Made by a program: the position numbers and the translations under genes
NCBI GenBank assembly: GCA_036897095.1
Contig: JAYMSP010002596.1
Coordinates: 1 to 23,359, forward strand
Direction: 5' to 3'
From: Plantago elongata
Taxonomy: Eukaryota; Streptophyta; Magnoliopsida; Lamiales; Plantaginaceae
Length of the DNA stretch: 23,359 nt
Shown: positions 1 to 9,667 of the stretch, one piece after another
Position numbering within the stretch: position 1 is the stretch's first letter
Layout of the letters: each line of letters opens with the position of its first letter
Notes under the pieces: model-generated
What the model saw: only the letters and a program-made list of their open reading frames with translations
What the model was told of the DNA's origin: nothing
Database searches by the model: none

Positions 1-19
1 AGTTTTCATTGCTTCTGCA

Positions 20-2001
20 ATGGAAAAAACCAATTGTTTGAGTGAAGGGATGATGATGTGCCCTTGTAACCTAAACAAATGTAGAAATAGGCAATATTTG
101 CCTCCTGCAACGGTGATTGACCATTTGAAACGTAAGGGCTTCGTTTATGAGTATTTTGTATGGACTTCTCATGGTGAGACGCTAATACCTTTCATGGATT
201 ACGAAAACTTAAAGCGTAAAAGAAAGAAGGAAAATGTGATGAAAAATACTAAGAATACCACATCTGATGCTAATTCCGATCGTGAACGAGTTGAGCAAAT
301 GGTGTATGATGATGCTGGTCATGAGTTTATGGACGACAACACGGAGCCATTAACGGGTGAGGATGTGGAAGAGCCATCTAATCCTCAGGATCAAATGTTC
401 TTTGACATGTAGGATGCATCAACTAAGCGTGTTTATCCAGGGTGCCCGCTCACAGAGTTGTCTTTGTTGGCTCGGCTAATGGCTTATAAGAGTGATGGTC
501 ATCAATCTGAAGCGAACTTCGATCAGTGGGTGCAACTAATGAAGGAGCTCACTCCTGACCCAAACCTAGTTCCCAGTAGCTTTTAGCAGGCAAGGAAAAA
601 GATGCGGGAAATGGGGTTGTCAATGGAAACCATATTTTGTTTTCCTGAAATATTGTGCATGATCTACTGGGGCGAGGGTGAGAATCTATTGGAATGCAAG
701 TTTTGCAGGAAGGATCGCTACAAACGTTACAAGGAGTTCGTCTCACCTGCGTGGAAGGAGTTTGATAAGACTTTTCTAGAGTTTGCATCTTAGCCTAGAA
801 ATATACTTTTGGGTCTGTGTACAAATAATTTTAAGCCGTTTGAAAATGACCGAAAGTACTCTTGTTGACCAGTGATGGTGACTCTGTACAATCTGCCTCT
901 CGATGAGTGTATGAAGGAACCGTTCATGTTTCTTACTATTTTGGTGCCAGGGCCAAAGTATCCAGGACAAAAGGTTGATATGTTTTTGCAACCCCTAATC
1001 AAAGAGCTGATCGAACCGTGGAAAAATGATATTATGTCCTCTCTAATTGTGCTGAAGTTGAAAAATATATGGCGATTTTTGCTGGGTAAGTATATAATTA
1101 ATAGTCATACATATATATAACTTCGCAATATATATAAACCTTTCCTAATTTAGAATGCATGTTATCGTCTGAACAACATATTCAAAGAGTGTTGTCTTGC
1201 CAAGAATCCAATTATGGCAGATGATGAAATTGAAAACTTGCTTGACGATAAGTTGCCTTCGAAATTTCCAGATTGGTTCAAGAACTATGCCTGTGATCCT
1301 ATGAATAAAGTCACATGTCTATACATAGAGTCTCTAGCTGAGGGTCCATTGAAAGTCACATGTCTATACTTAGAGTCTCTAGCTGAGGGTCCATTGAAAG
1401 TCACATGTCTATACTTAGAGTCACATGTCTACACATTACCATCATAAATAGTCAACGGTCTTAGATTTCACACCATGGATTCTAACATGGCCATGTCCAC
1501 AAGTAATTGTGGGGTTTGTGTGAAGGGGGCAATCAAAATTCATCAGAGAATAACTTTGGTTTCTACGGGAAGCTAAAAAGAATTATTCGACTAGAATATG
1601 CAGGATTGCCTATAAAAAAATATTTTTGTTTCAAATCGACTGGTATGAACCAGGTCCAACTGGTACTAGCTAGGGTACACAAGGAGTACGAAATGATTGA
1701 GATTAACCATAAGAAGAGGTAACGTAGTAAATACGAACCATTCATCCAGGCTAGTCAATCAAGCCGGGTTGTCTACTTTGAATATCCTAGTCTGAAACGC
1801 AATAAGGCAGATGGTTGGCTGCTATACATATACGAGCACGCTCGAAGGTAGAGTATATTCATAGAGACAAATCAATTACCAACTCGTACCAAGGAGAGTT
1901 TGTTGATGATACAGCTAGAAATCATGTACATGCATATAATGAATACATACAACTTAATGATGACGAATTTGTGGACTTAACCAACGATGAGGAGGAGGAG
2001 G
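20..2001 (+). pseudogene. TNP2-type CACTA transposase, degenerate
   Basis: This is the catalytic transposase of the CACTA element, which would cut and move it in the nucleus. The first ORF (20-412) carries the transposase-associated zinc-finger-like region MCPCNLNKCRNRQYL...HLKRKGFVYEYFVW. The frame runs on past an in-frame TAG (410-412) and another at 583-585 into CMIYWGEGENLLECKFC. It then reaches the TNP2 core: FEFAS-like and LLGLCTNNFKPFEND segments, then VTLYNLPLDECMKEPFMFLT and PGPKYPGQKVDMFLQPLI (872-1015). Compared with family members, a stretch is missing between RYKEF and the SPAWKEFDKTF segment near 740-760. A GT donor follows at about 1085, and the next exon begins near 1155. The C-terminal DUF4216-like domain spans roughly 1450-1870 (YGKLKRIIRLEYAGLPIKK, VVYFEYPSLKR), with a stop at 1720-1722 and a frame change near 1810. 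An acidic tail ends at a donor after 2001. Dead as read, but the family is clear. Confidence 0.85.
1310..1432 (+). repeat. 45-bp in-frame tandem repeat inside the transposase
   Basis: The string gtcacatgtctatac starts at 1310, 1355 and 1400, and a shortened copy starts at 1420. The unit is 45 bp, or 15 codons, so it lengthens the protein without shifting frame (V-T-C-L-Y-x-E-S-L-A-E-G-P-L-K repeated). Related transposases have this segment once, so it looks like local slippage in this copy. Confidence 0.9.
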
Positions 2002-2135
2002 GTATGTGTGCATCATAGTTTCGTAATATACGTTGTGTTATATGTTGTTTACTGTTTCTAAGTAGATTTTTGTTGCAATGTTCATGCTTGTCATATGTAT
2101 ACTAATATTTTTGTCTTCTATGCTCATGCACATGC

Positions 2136-3906
2136 CGCGCCACAGGGAGTAACATATCGACTACTTAGATCGAGTGGGACCCCGGAGGGTGGGGAGATAC
2201 TGGACGGTGGTAGTACACCATCAGGGGATATTGTTGGTGGTTCAAGCAGCCAAACTTCGGGTGGGACTCATGTCAGCCAGACCCCGCAACATCATGACTA
2301 TGTGTCTTCATCTCCTGACTTTGAGGAGTTTCCAGATGATGGTTGTCCATTCGACCTTCAGATAGTGAAGGATGCTACTAGGGAAGCCGGTGATGTTCAT
2401 CAATGGACCAGATAAGTAATGATTTCAGATTTTGTAAATACTTAAATTATGTTACGTTTATATGTTCTTGTAATGTAGTAATTATAATTATTTAATTTAT
2501 TATGTGTTTTCGTTGATATTTACAGATTTTGGCCGAAGAATGTATCAGAGGAGCTGACGAAGATCATTAAGACCCGGAAGGAGATAGTGGGTGAAGGAGG
2601 AGAGAAGTGGTCGACACTGTCTGACTCGACCAAACATTACTACTTCAACGAGCTCAAGGTAAGATTTTATTTATCAAGTATATATGTTATGAAATTATAA
2701 ATGTATGTGGTATGTTAGCCACTTTAATTGTTCGGGTGATATGTTAGTCACATTTTTACGTTCATATATGTTGTGGGATTGTTCATTTGTGTGGTATGTT
2801 AGCCACTTTAATTGTATGGGTGATATGTTAGTTACCTTTTATGTTCGTATATGTTATAGAATTGTTCATTTGTGTGGTATGTTAGCCACTTTAATTGTGT
2901 TCCGTAATTTTGGTCGTAGAAAAACTTTTACATCCCGAATTGCATGGTGAGGATTATGTGGCATGTGTTTGAGCATCTTGGCTCAAACTAGTACAAAAAC
3001 CATGTCGCTTCCATGAAAGCTAAGTGGCGCACTAAGCCCGCTCACTTGAGTCCTGAAGAGTGGGCCTACTGGGATAATGTCCATGTACAAGATCAGGCTT
3101 ACAAGAACCAGCAAAACAGGCTGAATGAGCCGCGTGATGGTAAGGGGATTGCCATGCACCATTATGGGTCACGAGCTCCTGTCACAGATGATGTGATGTC
3201 AGTAAGTTTCCTTATGATTTATTACATGAATTTTTCCATATTTATGCGTCTATTTCAAATCCCTTGTTTGCATTTACGTTAGTCAGACTCGATTAACTAA
3301 TCATTATGCATTTGAATATTGTTCAGCAACTGGCTAACCAGCCAGTTACACTCCTTCAACAATTCAGAAAGGGGAAGTCGAACAATGGCATTTGGGTAGA
3401 CTAGAGAGCAGAGAAGATTGCGGTATAAACCTTTCTTAATTTATAGTTTCTGAGTTTTTATTTACTTGATTAATTCTAAGAATTTGATAACAAGTTGAAC
3501 TTATATATGCACTTGATTAATATTGCAGACTTAGGGGGAGAGGAGGATCACAAAGAGGATGGAGACCGATCAAGAGTTGACTGTTGAAAAGCAGGATAAA
3601 ATCTTCTTAGAGGTCAACCCATCGAACGAGAGGAATCGGGTTTATGGTGTGGGTAGTCGAGGAGTAGATGTTGTAGCCAACTATTTCATTGGTCAGTCCT
3701 CTGCATCACAATCTACCGGTCGTTATTACATACAGATGGAGGATGATAACATTGTGTCTCCTTTCCAGAATGAGATTGATACTCTAAAGAGTACAGTTGA
3801 GACTCACCAGGCCCGTGTCGATCGAGAGATGGCAAAGATGAGGCGGTTGATGTCCATCCTGAGCCAAGGGCGTAATCCGGATGATGCTCCTCCTCCTTCT
3901 TCTTAG
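2136..3906 (+). pseudogene. Transposase_24 (Ptta/En/Spm, PF03004-like) region of the CACTA element, exons with in-frame stops
   Basis: Exons with plausible GT-AG borders continue the element. About 2144-2415 is a Gly/Ser-rich linker entered from cacag|gg. About 2526-2658 encodes FWPKNVSEELTKIIKTRKEI...GEKWSTLSDSTKHYYFNEL and ends at gtaaga. About 2920-3200 contains HLGSNQYKNH-like residues, then MKAKWRTKPAHLSPEEWAYW and YKNQQNRLNEPRDGKG. About 3327-3420 encodes QLANQPVTLLQQFRKGK and WVD followed by a TAG (3400-3402) where relatives read on. The last exon (from about 3530) includes RNRVYGVGSRGVDVV and ends in a predicted coiled coil (NEIDTLKSTVETHQARVDRE) and a Pro/Ser tail, stop at 3904-3906. 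Such a domain normally sits in the element's DNA-binding/accessory protein or in the C-terminal part of a fused transposase. Splice sites are by eye. Confidence 0.75.
2705..2900 (+). repeat. 83-84 bp tandem repeat in a transposase intron
   Basis: The string gtggtatgttagccacttta begins at 2707, 2791 and 2874, giving about 2.3 copies. It lies between the exon ending near 2658 and the next exon near 2920, so it lengthens an intron and does not code. Confidence 0.85.
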
Positions 3907-4127
3907 TTCTAGCTTTTATTATCCGAATACTACTGTTTCTATGAATTCATCTCGATAATATTAGGATACTTACTTGTGTATGAATATTTTTACTATTTTC
4001 CATTTTCTAATTAATTTATGAACTTTTTGTGCAATTCAACGTTCTTTCTTCATTACAATTGCGTTGGGTGACAAGCAAGTTAAATATGATCGAATTAGGT
4101 ATTCATGAAATAAAAAAAATAAAATTT

Positions 4128-4271
4128 GTGCATTTTAGCGACGGATAACAGAGAATCTATCGCTAAAATGCACGGATTACGACATTTTGTCCTAATCCGA
4201 GCTAACGATGGATAATGACTATCCGTCGTTAAAATCTAACGACGGAAACTTTTATCCGTCGTTAAACTATA
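4128..4271. repeat. CACTA 3' subterminal repeats with a 14-bp perfect hairpin
   Basis: About 220 bp of AT-rich 3' flank of the + strand transposase ends at a perfect inverted repeat, GTGCATTTTAGCGA (4128-4141) and its complement (4160-4173), with an 18-nt loop. Several copies of the ACGACGGATA-type motif in both orientations follow (4205-4267). In En/Spm the subterminal repeats are the binding sites of the accessory transposase. That role is carried over here by inference. Homology to the inverted copy starts abruptly at 4272. Confidence 0.7.
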
Positions 4272-5004
4272 GGAACCACCAACAATATCTCCTGATGGTG
4301 TACTACCACTGCCCGGTATCTCCCCACCCTTCGGGGACCCACTCGATCTAGGTAGCCGATATGTGTACTCCCTGTGGCGCGACATCTACATGAGCATAGA
4401 AGACAAAAATATTAATATACATATCAGAAGCATGAACGTTGCAATAAAAATCAACTTAAAAACATTAAACAACATATATTAAGAAACTATGATGCACACA
4501 TACCCTCCTCCTTGTCGCCATTGGGTAAGTCCACAAATTCGTCATCATTAAGTTGTATGTATTCATTAGATGCATGTACATGATTTCTAGTTGTATCATC
4601 AGCAGACTCTCCTTGGTACGAGTTGATAATTGATTTGTCTCTATGAATATACTCTACCTTCGAGGATGCTCGTATATGTATAGCAACCAACCAGTCTGCC
4701 TTATCGCGTTTAAGACTTGGATATTCAAAGTAGACAACCTGGCTTGCTTGATCAGCCAGGATGAATGGTTTATATTTACTACGGTACCTCTTATTATGGT
4801 TAATCTCAACCATTTCGTACTCATGTGTACCCTAGTACCAGTTGGACCCAATTCATACCAGTCGACATGAAATAAAAATATTTTTTTTATAGGCAATCTT
4901 ACATATTTTAGTTGAATAATTATTTTCAGCTTCCCTTTCACAAAACTACATCGAACTCTCTCATTTACTTTACGACGGTACATCCATTCTCGACCGGTAC
5001 TCAT
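4272..5004 (-). pseudogene. Internally deleted CACTA transposase: N-terminal start fused to the DUF4216-like domain
   Basis: Read on the - strand, this is a second, diverged copy of the + strand segment at about 1560-2230. The ATG at 5004 opens MSTGREWMYRRKVNER, the usual N-terminus of CACTA transposases (the REWMY block of the transposase-associated domain). After about 23 codons the frame jumps directly into the DUF4216-like segment (KGKLKIIIQLKYVRLPIKK). The whole TNP2 catalytic core is missing, and the junction is in frame. A one-base deletion relative to the + copy (near 4820) then shifts frame. The rest reads YRSKYKPFILADQASQVVYF and an acidic tail EYIQLNDDEFVDL, ending at a donor-like ggtatgtgtgc near 4500. 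The homology stops at 4272. It would not be a working transposase. Whether the derivative was ever expressed is unknown. Confidence 0.75.
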
Positions 5005-5760
5005 TTTTAACCGACACATCTATGTTTATTAGGTCTTACTGAATTTCGTGATTATAATCATCCAACGGTCTCAAAACTACTACGACCGATAATTTTAAAT
5101 TGAATCAATTCCTTATCTCAAAGTTGACATACCTATCTAGTATACTACCGTAAACGTTCAATTACTCAACTTAGTCAAGATTAACATAATTCCCAAAATC
5201 AGAAACAAAAATAACGGTATCATAACACTTAACTAATTCTTAATATAATCTTATTACATATTAATATTTCAAATTAATCTAATATATCTTCTATTTCTTC
5301 ATACATATATCAAACTAACATAATTTCTTCTACGAATATAAATTTAAACTAATTTAGCTTCTACATACTTCACATATACATCAATTTAAACAAATTTAGC
5401 ATACTTCACATATACGATTATACTCCATAATCAAACCAACATATACGAATATCAATTTAAACTAATTCAGCTACTATACACTTCACAAATACATCAATTG
5501 CACATCTCAAACTAACTACATACTCAAACACTTCAAAATCTAAAAAAATTCCCAAATTTGAAATAGTAAGGGTTTTGCTAAATACCTCGATTCCGGATTA
5601 AATAGCGGAAGAAACTTGAAATTGATCGGACAAAGTGAATCCCGTCTCACGACCTTCGCAAAGACACCAAGTTTGCCCTGAACCGCCCAACGTAGCCGGA
5701 ATACCCAAAAAAGGGCGGAGGAATCGAACAAGAAGAGAAAAAGAAGTCGGGGAAAACCTA
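5005..5760 (-). other. 5' untranslated region/intron of the inverted CACTA copy
   Basis: Very AT-rich DNA (about 5040-5540) with loose repeats of cacttcacatatacatcaattt-type text is followed by more GC-balanced sequence at 5540-5760. By position, between the ATG at 5004 and the subterminal repeats, it fits the 5' leader and first intron of the - strand element. A 63-codon frame at 5540-5731 shows no domain I recognise and is not called. Confidence 0.45.
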
Positions 5761-6085
5761 TCGGCCACTGTCTGTTTTATCCGTCTCTAGCAACGGTTAA
5801 CATTATCCGTCACTAGTTTCATTTCCCATTTTTTTTCTTCAATTTTTCGAACCACCCTAACGATGGATAAATGTTTTCGTCGTTAAATTACAACGGAAAA
5901 CATTTATCCATTGTTAAACCTTCGATGGATAACTATTCTGTTGTAATATAACGACATAATACATTATCCGTCGCGAGATCTTGTGATGGAGAGTATCCAA
6001 CGCTAAACTTAGCGATTCGTCGCTAAATCTTGACGGATCCTATCCGTCGTTATAGCCGTCGCAAAACACCAGCATTCTTATAGTG
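5761..6085. repeat. Subterminal repeats and CACTA terminus (inverted copy)
   Basis: Repeated variants of TATCCGTCGTTA and its complement occur throughout. The block ends in cattcttatagtg at 6085, which read on the - strand is a typical CACTA terminus (CACTATAAGAATG). It would be the 5' end of the inverted copy. Confidence 0.65.
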
Positions 6086-6329
6086 TCCGTGGCTATATAT
6101 AACGACGGATAATATATATTCGTCGTTAGATGGTGCTGACTATCTAATGATGTAAAAATATTTATCCGTCGTTAAACATAACGACGGATAGATTTATCCG
6201 TCGTTAGGTCTTTAACAAAGCCCATTTTCACGACGAGCGTTGTTATCCGTCGCTAGATGGTTTAGCGACGAATCGCTACGACTCTAGCGACGGATAACAC
6301 AGTCACTAGAGTCGCAGGTTTTTGTAGTG
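6086..6329. repeat. Terminal/subterminal region with two long perfect hairpins and a CACTA terminus
   Basis: There is a 12-bp perfect inverted repeat with a 4-nt loop at 6163-6174/6179-6190 (TATCCGTCGTTA...). A 17-bp perfect inverted repeat lies at 6241-6257/6283-6299 with a 25-nt loop. The terminus, read inward on the - strand, is CACTACAAAAACCTGCGACT and ends at 6329. These are the outermost bases of the CACTA composite on its right side. Confidence 0.75.
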
Positions 6330-6331
6330 TT

Positions 6332-6375
6332 AATGCTCTTATTCAAAATAAGACGTGGGAGTTGGTTCCATGTCC
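6332..6375 (+). pseudogene. Copia B reverse transcriptase, left fragment (start of RT domain)
   Basis: Fifteen codons read N-A-L-I-Q-N-K-T-W-E-L-V-P, the conserved entry of the copia RT domain (RVT_2). The fragment begins right after the CACTA terminus and ends at the copia A LTR. Its last five bases, tgtcc (6371-6375), are the left target duplication. The codon phase continues exactly at 15615. The upstream gag, protease and integrase of copia B must lie beyond the left edge of the CACTA element, outside this window. Confidence 0.85.
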
Positions 6376-8200
6376 TAAAATTATGTATGTCTTAGAGACA
6401 ACCGTTTATAAGGATGATGTATACTATGATCACATTCAATTCTATTATTATTTATAATATTGGCATTGCATTTATTGAATTGATTATTTGGTTGTTTGAA
6501 TAATTCGATAAGATATTCCCTTGGACTACATGTTATCACCAAGTGTGTGAGAACTTGGATGACATAACGTATGTTCTAAAATGGCCCCAATCGAGTGTCA
6601 TTAGGATTAGGGATATTAATGACATGCTGGAGATTGTCATGTGATATGCATCATATTCTTAGAGAATGTAGGAGCTCTCACGACTACGAATGACTTGGTA
6701 ATTCATGACGGATACATGGACACCTTACATGGTGTTGGTAGACCCATCGAGAAAATCATTTGGTTAATTTTATTCATGTCTATAGAAGTATCAGTGTGTA
6801 AGGTGATGTATTAGTCCTTTGACTTGAGGTCAATACTACTACATGTGTGAATTAGTGTACTTTGATCATGACCAATGCTTGCACTCTAAATGGGGTAGAT
6901 AAGACATGCGTTGGTTACATCACGGAGCACATGGGAGTAGTAGTTGAACCAAGATAGGATTCATTCCTCGCAATAGACATTGGAGATAATATTTTACATC
7001 TCATAGTGAGGTTGATCGTTAGTCATTGGCCAATGCATTACGATGTATTCAAAATGGTGTTTGAATATGATCGAGGATCAACTAAAAAGATTGAGAAAGA
7101 AATGAATAAGTTATTGGAGCAGACATGAAACCAAGTTCTAAACTTATTTGAGTATTCATGAATGAAATGATTGTACCATCATTAGTGTCTTACATTATAG
7201 GTGGTTTGCATATCCTCACAAACGTCATTGCATATTAATATTGTCCGGTAAATTATCTAGAAGTTTCACCGTGAACCTAATTGGATTAGTACATAATTTA
7301 TAAGGTTCTATGGGTCACACTATATGGAGAATACTTTACCAAACCAGCGATGGTGATATGGATTATTTATTGTAAATAATACAAGAATATTATATATTGT
7401 AAATAATATGAGAATAATTTTAGTTGGTTTAAATTGGACTTGAACAATTAAAATAGTATTATATTTGGATTAATTTGAAATTAAAGTCCATTAATAAGGC
7501 TGGGCTTGAAATATCAAATGGGCCACATAAATAAAAGGAGGAGAAGAGAGTAAGCTAGGCCGTTTGGCCAGCATGGAGGAACACGGGCACGTGCAACACA
7601 CTCGCCCAGGGAGATGAAACATGGGGACGTGTGTCCCCATTATTACTCCCACTTTCTCATTTGCATTGGTGCTCATCTTTTCTTTCACGTTTTTTTGGCT
7701 CATTAGGTCTTGTATTTAATTGGTGGTTTGATTGTTATTAGTGATAATAAGTTTCCATTTCTTGGAGAAATGTTACTATTAGATAGAACTTTGCAAAACC
7801 ACACCATATGAAAAATAGGAGATAATGGAAGACAAAAATTTAATATTTAGTCTTATACACATATTCTCTACATCCGAACACAAGAACATCCTAGCGTTCT
7901 TTTTGGTACAAGGAAGTCCTATGGATACCGAGGTTTAAGGAACATCAAACAATCTGGATTCGTACGAGGAGTGGAACATACTCGGAGAGGGATTAGAGGA
8001 ACTCAAAGTAGGGATTGCAATCTCAAAGGAGCATGTTCGAGTTTGCTGATTACGAATTGCAGACCGCTAGCATCAATCGGAGCTATTAGAGTAAGCTTCG
8101 TTTATCTATGATTAAATTACTGTTATCATGTTGGCCTAAAAATTTTTGAAATTCCGCTGCGTGTGTGCTTAGAGTACAATCTGACTGAATATTTTTATTG
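6376..8200 (+). repeat. Copia A 5' LTR
   Basis: Matches 13786-15614 along its whole length. It starts taaaat where the 3' LTR has the canonical tg, so the terminal TG has mutated here. The right end is placed near 8200 by alignment to the 3' LTR terminus. The last ~15 bases are diverged, so the edge is uncertain by several bases. A likely core promoter lies at 7500-7540. Confidence 0.88.
7500..7640 (+). promoter_or_regulatory. LTR core promoter and G-box region of copia A
   Basis: Two TGGGCY (site II-like) motifs at 7500-7505 and 7519-7524 precede a TATA-like ataaataaaag (7528-7538). Downstream is a perfect G-box CACGTG (7588-7593), then the perfect inverted repeat ATGGGGAC-gtgt-GTCCCCAT (7621-7640), whose core ACGTGT is ABRE-like. 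The arrangement is kept in the 3' LTR (hairpin at 15030-15049 with 7-bp arms). These motifs bind TCP and bZIP/bHLH factors in plant promoters generally; activity here is inferred. Confidence 0.45.
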
Positions 8201-9186
8201 TTAAAATTGGATTTTAATAAATAAAAAGAATTAGATTTACTATTCATCCGATCATTATTCACGCGAACAACAGATTAGTTTTTCTGATTTCGCTGCCATC
8301 TTTGTGCGATCAATCCGTCGCAATGAATCTGTTCTCTAATCCACAACCTTCTCCCTCTAATCCATGTCACGTTTGTCAATTCCGAGAGATAGGAAGCTTT
8401 TGAAGCTTCTCCGCCATTAATGGCGTACATGGAGCTTCGAATTTCTCTTATCGAAGTACAAGTTGATGTTATACGGGCAGAGAGGGTTTAGGGAAGGGAA
8501 TGGATGTGTATGAACACTTTGATTTGATCATGGTTGTGATAGGATTGTGTTTTGATTCAATTTGAAACCATAGCGACCTGTTTGAGGTTTTGGAAATCTC
8601 AAAGCCCTTCTGTTTGATAAGATGAAGGAGTTTTCCGTAATTTTTGTAAAGTTACAGTGACTTGATTGAATGTTTTTGAAACATTCGGGCAGTTGGTGAG
8701 AAACTGGAAGTCCGAGGGACTTAGACTGAAATTTGACGAATTTCAGAAATGTACAAAGAGGTACATTCATTTCAGTTTCATACGTGTGGGTACAAAGGGA
8801 TTCTGTTTGTATCAATTGAATATAATAACTTACTGGTTATTTCTACTAGGTACAAATTCCCACTGTTTATTACAGTTGAGCCCAAAACTTTCGAAAATTT
8901 TGAATTTGACCCATAAACCGTTTTGAAATATCATTTTAATATTCTAAAAATTATTAAAAGGCCTCAACAGTTTTAGAAACTATAAAACAGTTCATAAATT
9001 ATTTATGAACATTTTCAAGGCGATTAATTAATCTTTTGAAGATTGGTTAATTGTTTAGAGACAGACACCTTAATGTTTTAGAAACTTAACAAATGCATTC
9101 TTTACATCAATTTAATTGTGTTATTTGCACGTTTGATTGTCTACGTGAATTGCTTTACTTTAAAGTAGAAATAGAGTCCGCGTATT

Positions 9187-9320
9187 TGCATGTTGGGTAG
9201 GCGGCGTCCATTATGTGTCGGACCGCGTTAATGCATGCATGAGTAGGCGGCGCTCATTACTTGGTAGTCCGCCTGTTGCATGATTGGGTAGGCGGCGCCC
9301 ATTACGTGTTGCATAATTGT
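9187..9320 (+). repeat. 45-46 bp GC-rich tandem repeat in the copia A leader
   Basis: The core gtaggcggcg followed by a YYCATTA-type tail begins at 9197, 9243 and 9288. It is clearly more GC-rich than the surrounding leader. Confidence 0.8.
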
Positions 9321-9623
9321 GGATCTTGGTCATTTAAATGTACCCCAATTAAATTTAAGTCTCAGACAAAGTTTAACGACATCACCCTCATAATTGAATG
9401 GTGTATTGATCATTTTCGTTCAAGGGTATTTACACCCTAGTGTTTGCTCCGTTCTACGAGGCTAAGTCTCATTCATAGATGCATGGTTAGCATCGTGTGA
9501 TGGTTATGACTTACTTTGCTATGTCTTGTCGCCCTAGCGTCAGACTAGTTTAAGGACGTCGGTCAAACTTGGTTTGACCAACCAAGAGTTGCTCTGAGTA
9601 ATTGGTTTGGAGACCTACCGGTT

Positions 9624-9667
9624 CAACTATCACATCAGTTCAGCCCCAACTGGGGTTGTGATAGTTG
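9624..9667. other. Two-tier hairpin in the copia A leader
   Basis: The perfect 11-bp arms CAACTATCACA (9624-9634) and TGTGATAGTTG (9657-9667) enclose an inner CCCC-aact-GGGG stem (9644-9655). It lies about 200 bases before the gag start. Retroelement leaders often carry packaging or dimerisation structures here; that role is only a guess. Confidence 0.6.

Larger units (their letters stand above)
1..6329 (+). mobile_element. CACTA (En/Spm) DNA transposon, rearranged composite, 5' end outside window
   Basis: This stretch carries transposase exons of the CACTA superfamily on the + strand (20-3906), subterminal repeats built on an ACGACGGATA / TATCCGTCGTTA motif (4128-4271, 5760-6329), and a terminus whose reverse complement begins CACTACAAAAACCTG and ends at 6329. 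The next bases (tta, 6330-6332) would be one copy of the 3-bp target duplication. The partner copy is outside the window. A second CACTA-type terminus, CACTATAAGAATGCTGG read on the - strand, lies at 6085 and caps an inverted internally deleted copy (about 4272-6085). The whole is therefore at least two family members joined or nested. The + strand copy is broken by stops. The 6329 end is well supported; how the inverted copy arose is inference. Confidence 0.8.

Noticed and set aside
549-1002. Antisense ORFs of 70-79 codons over the TNP2 region
   Set aside because: They are the reverse complement of recognisable transposase coding sequence and show no domain.
5540-5731. 63-codon - strand ORF as a gene
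   Set aside because: Lies in the predicted 5' leader of the inverted CACTA copy and shows no domain; no support beyond being open.
8528-8926. ORFs on both strands in the copia A leader
   Set aside because: Short, overlapping on opposite strands, no motif, and inside an element leader.
9187-9320. CRISPR-like array
   Set aside because: Only three diverged tandem units with no distinct spacers, in a plant retrotransposon leader.
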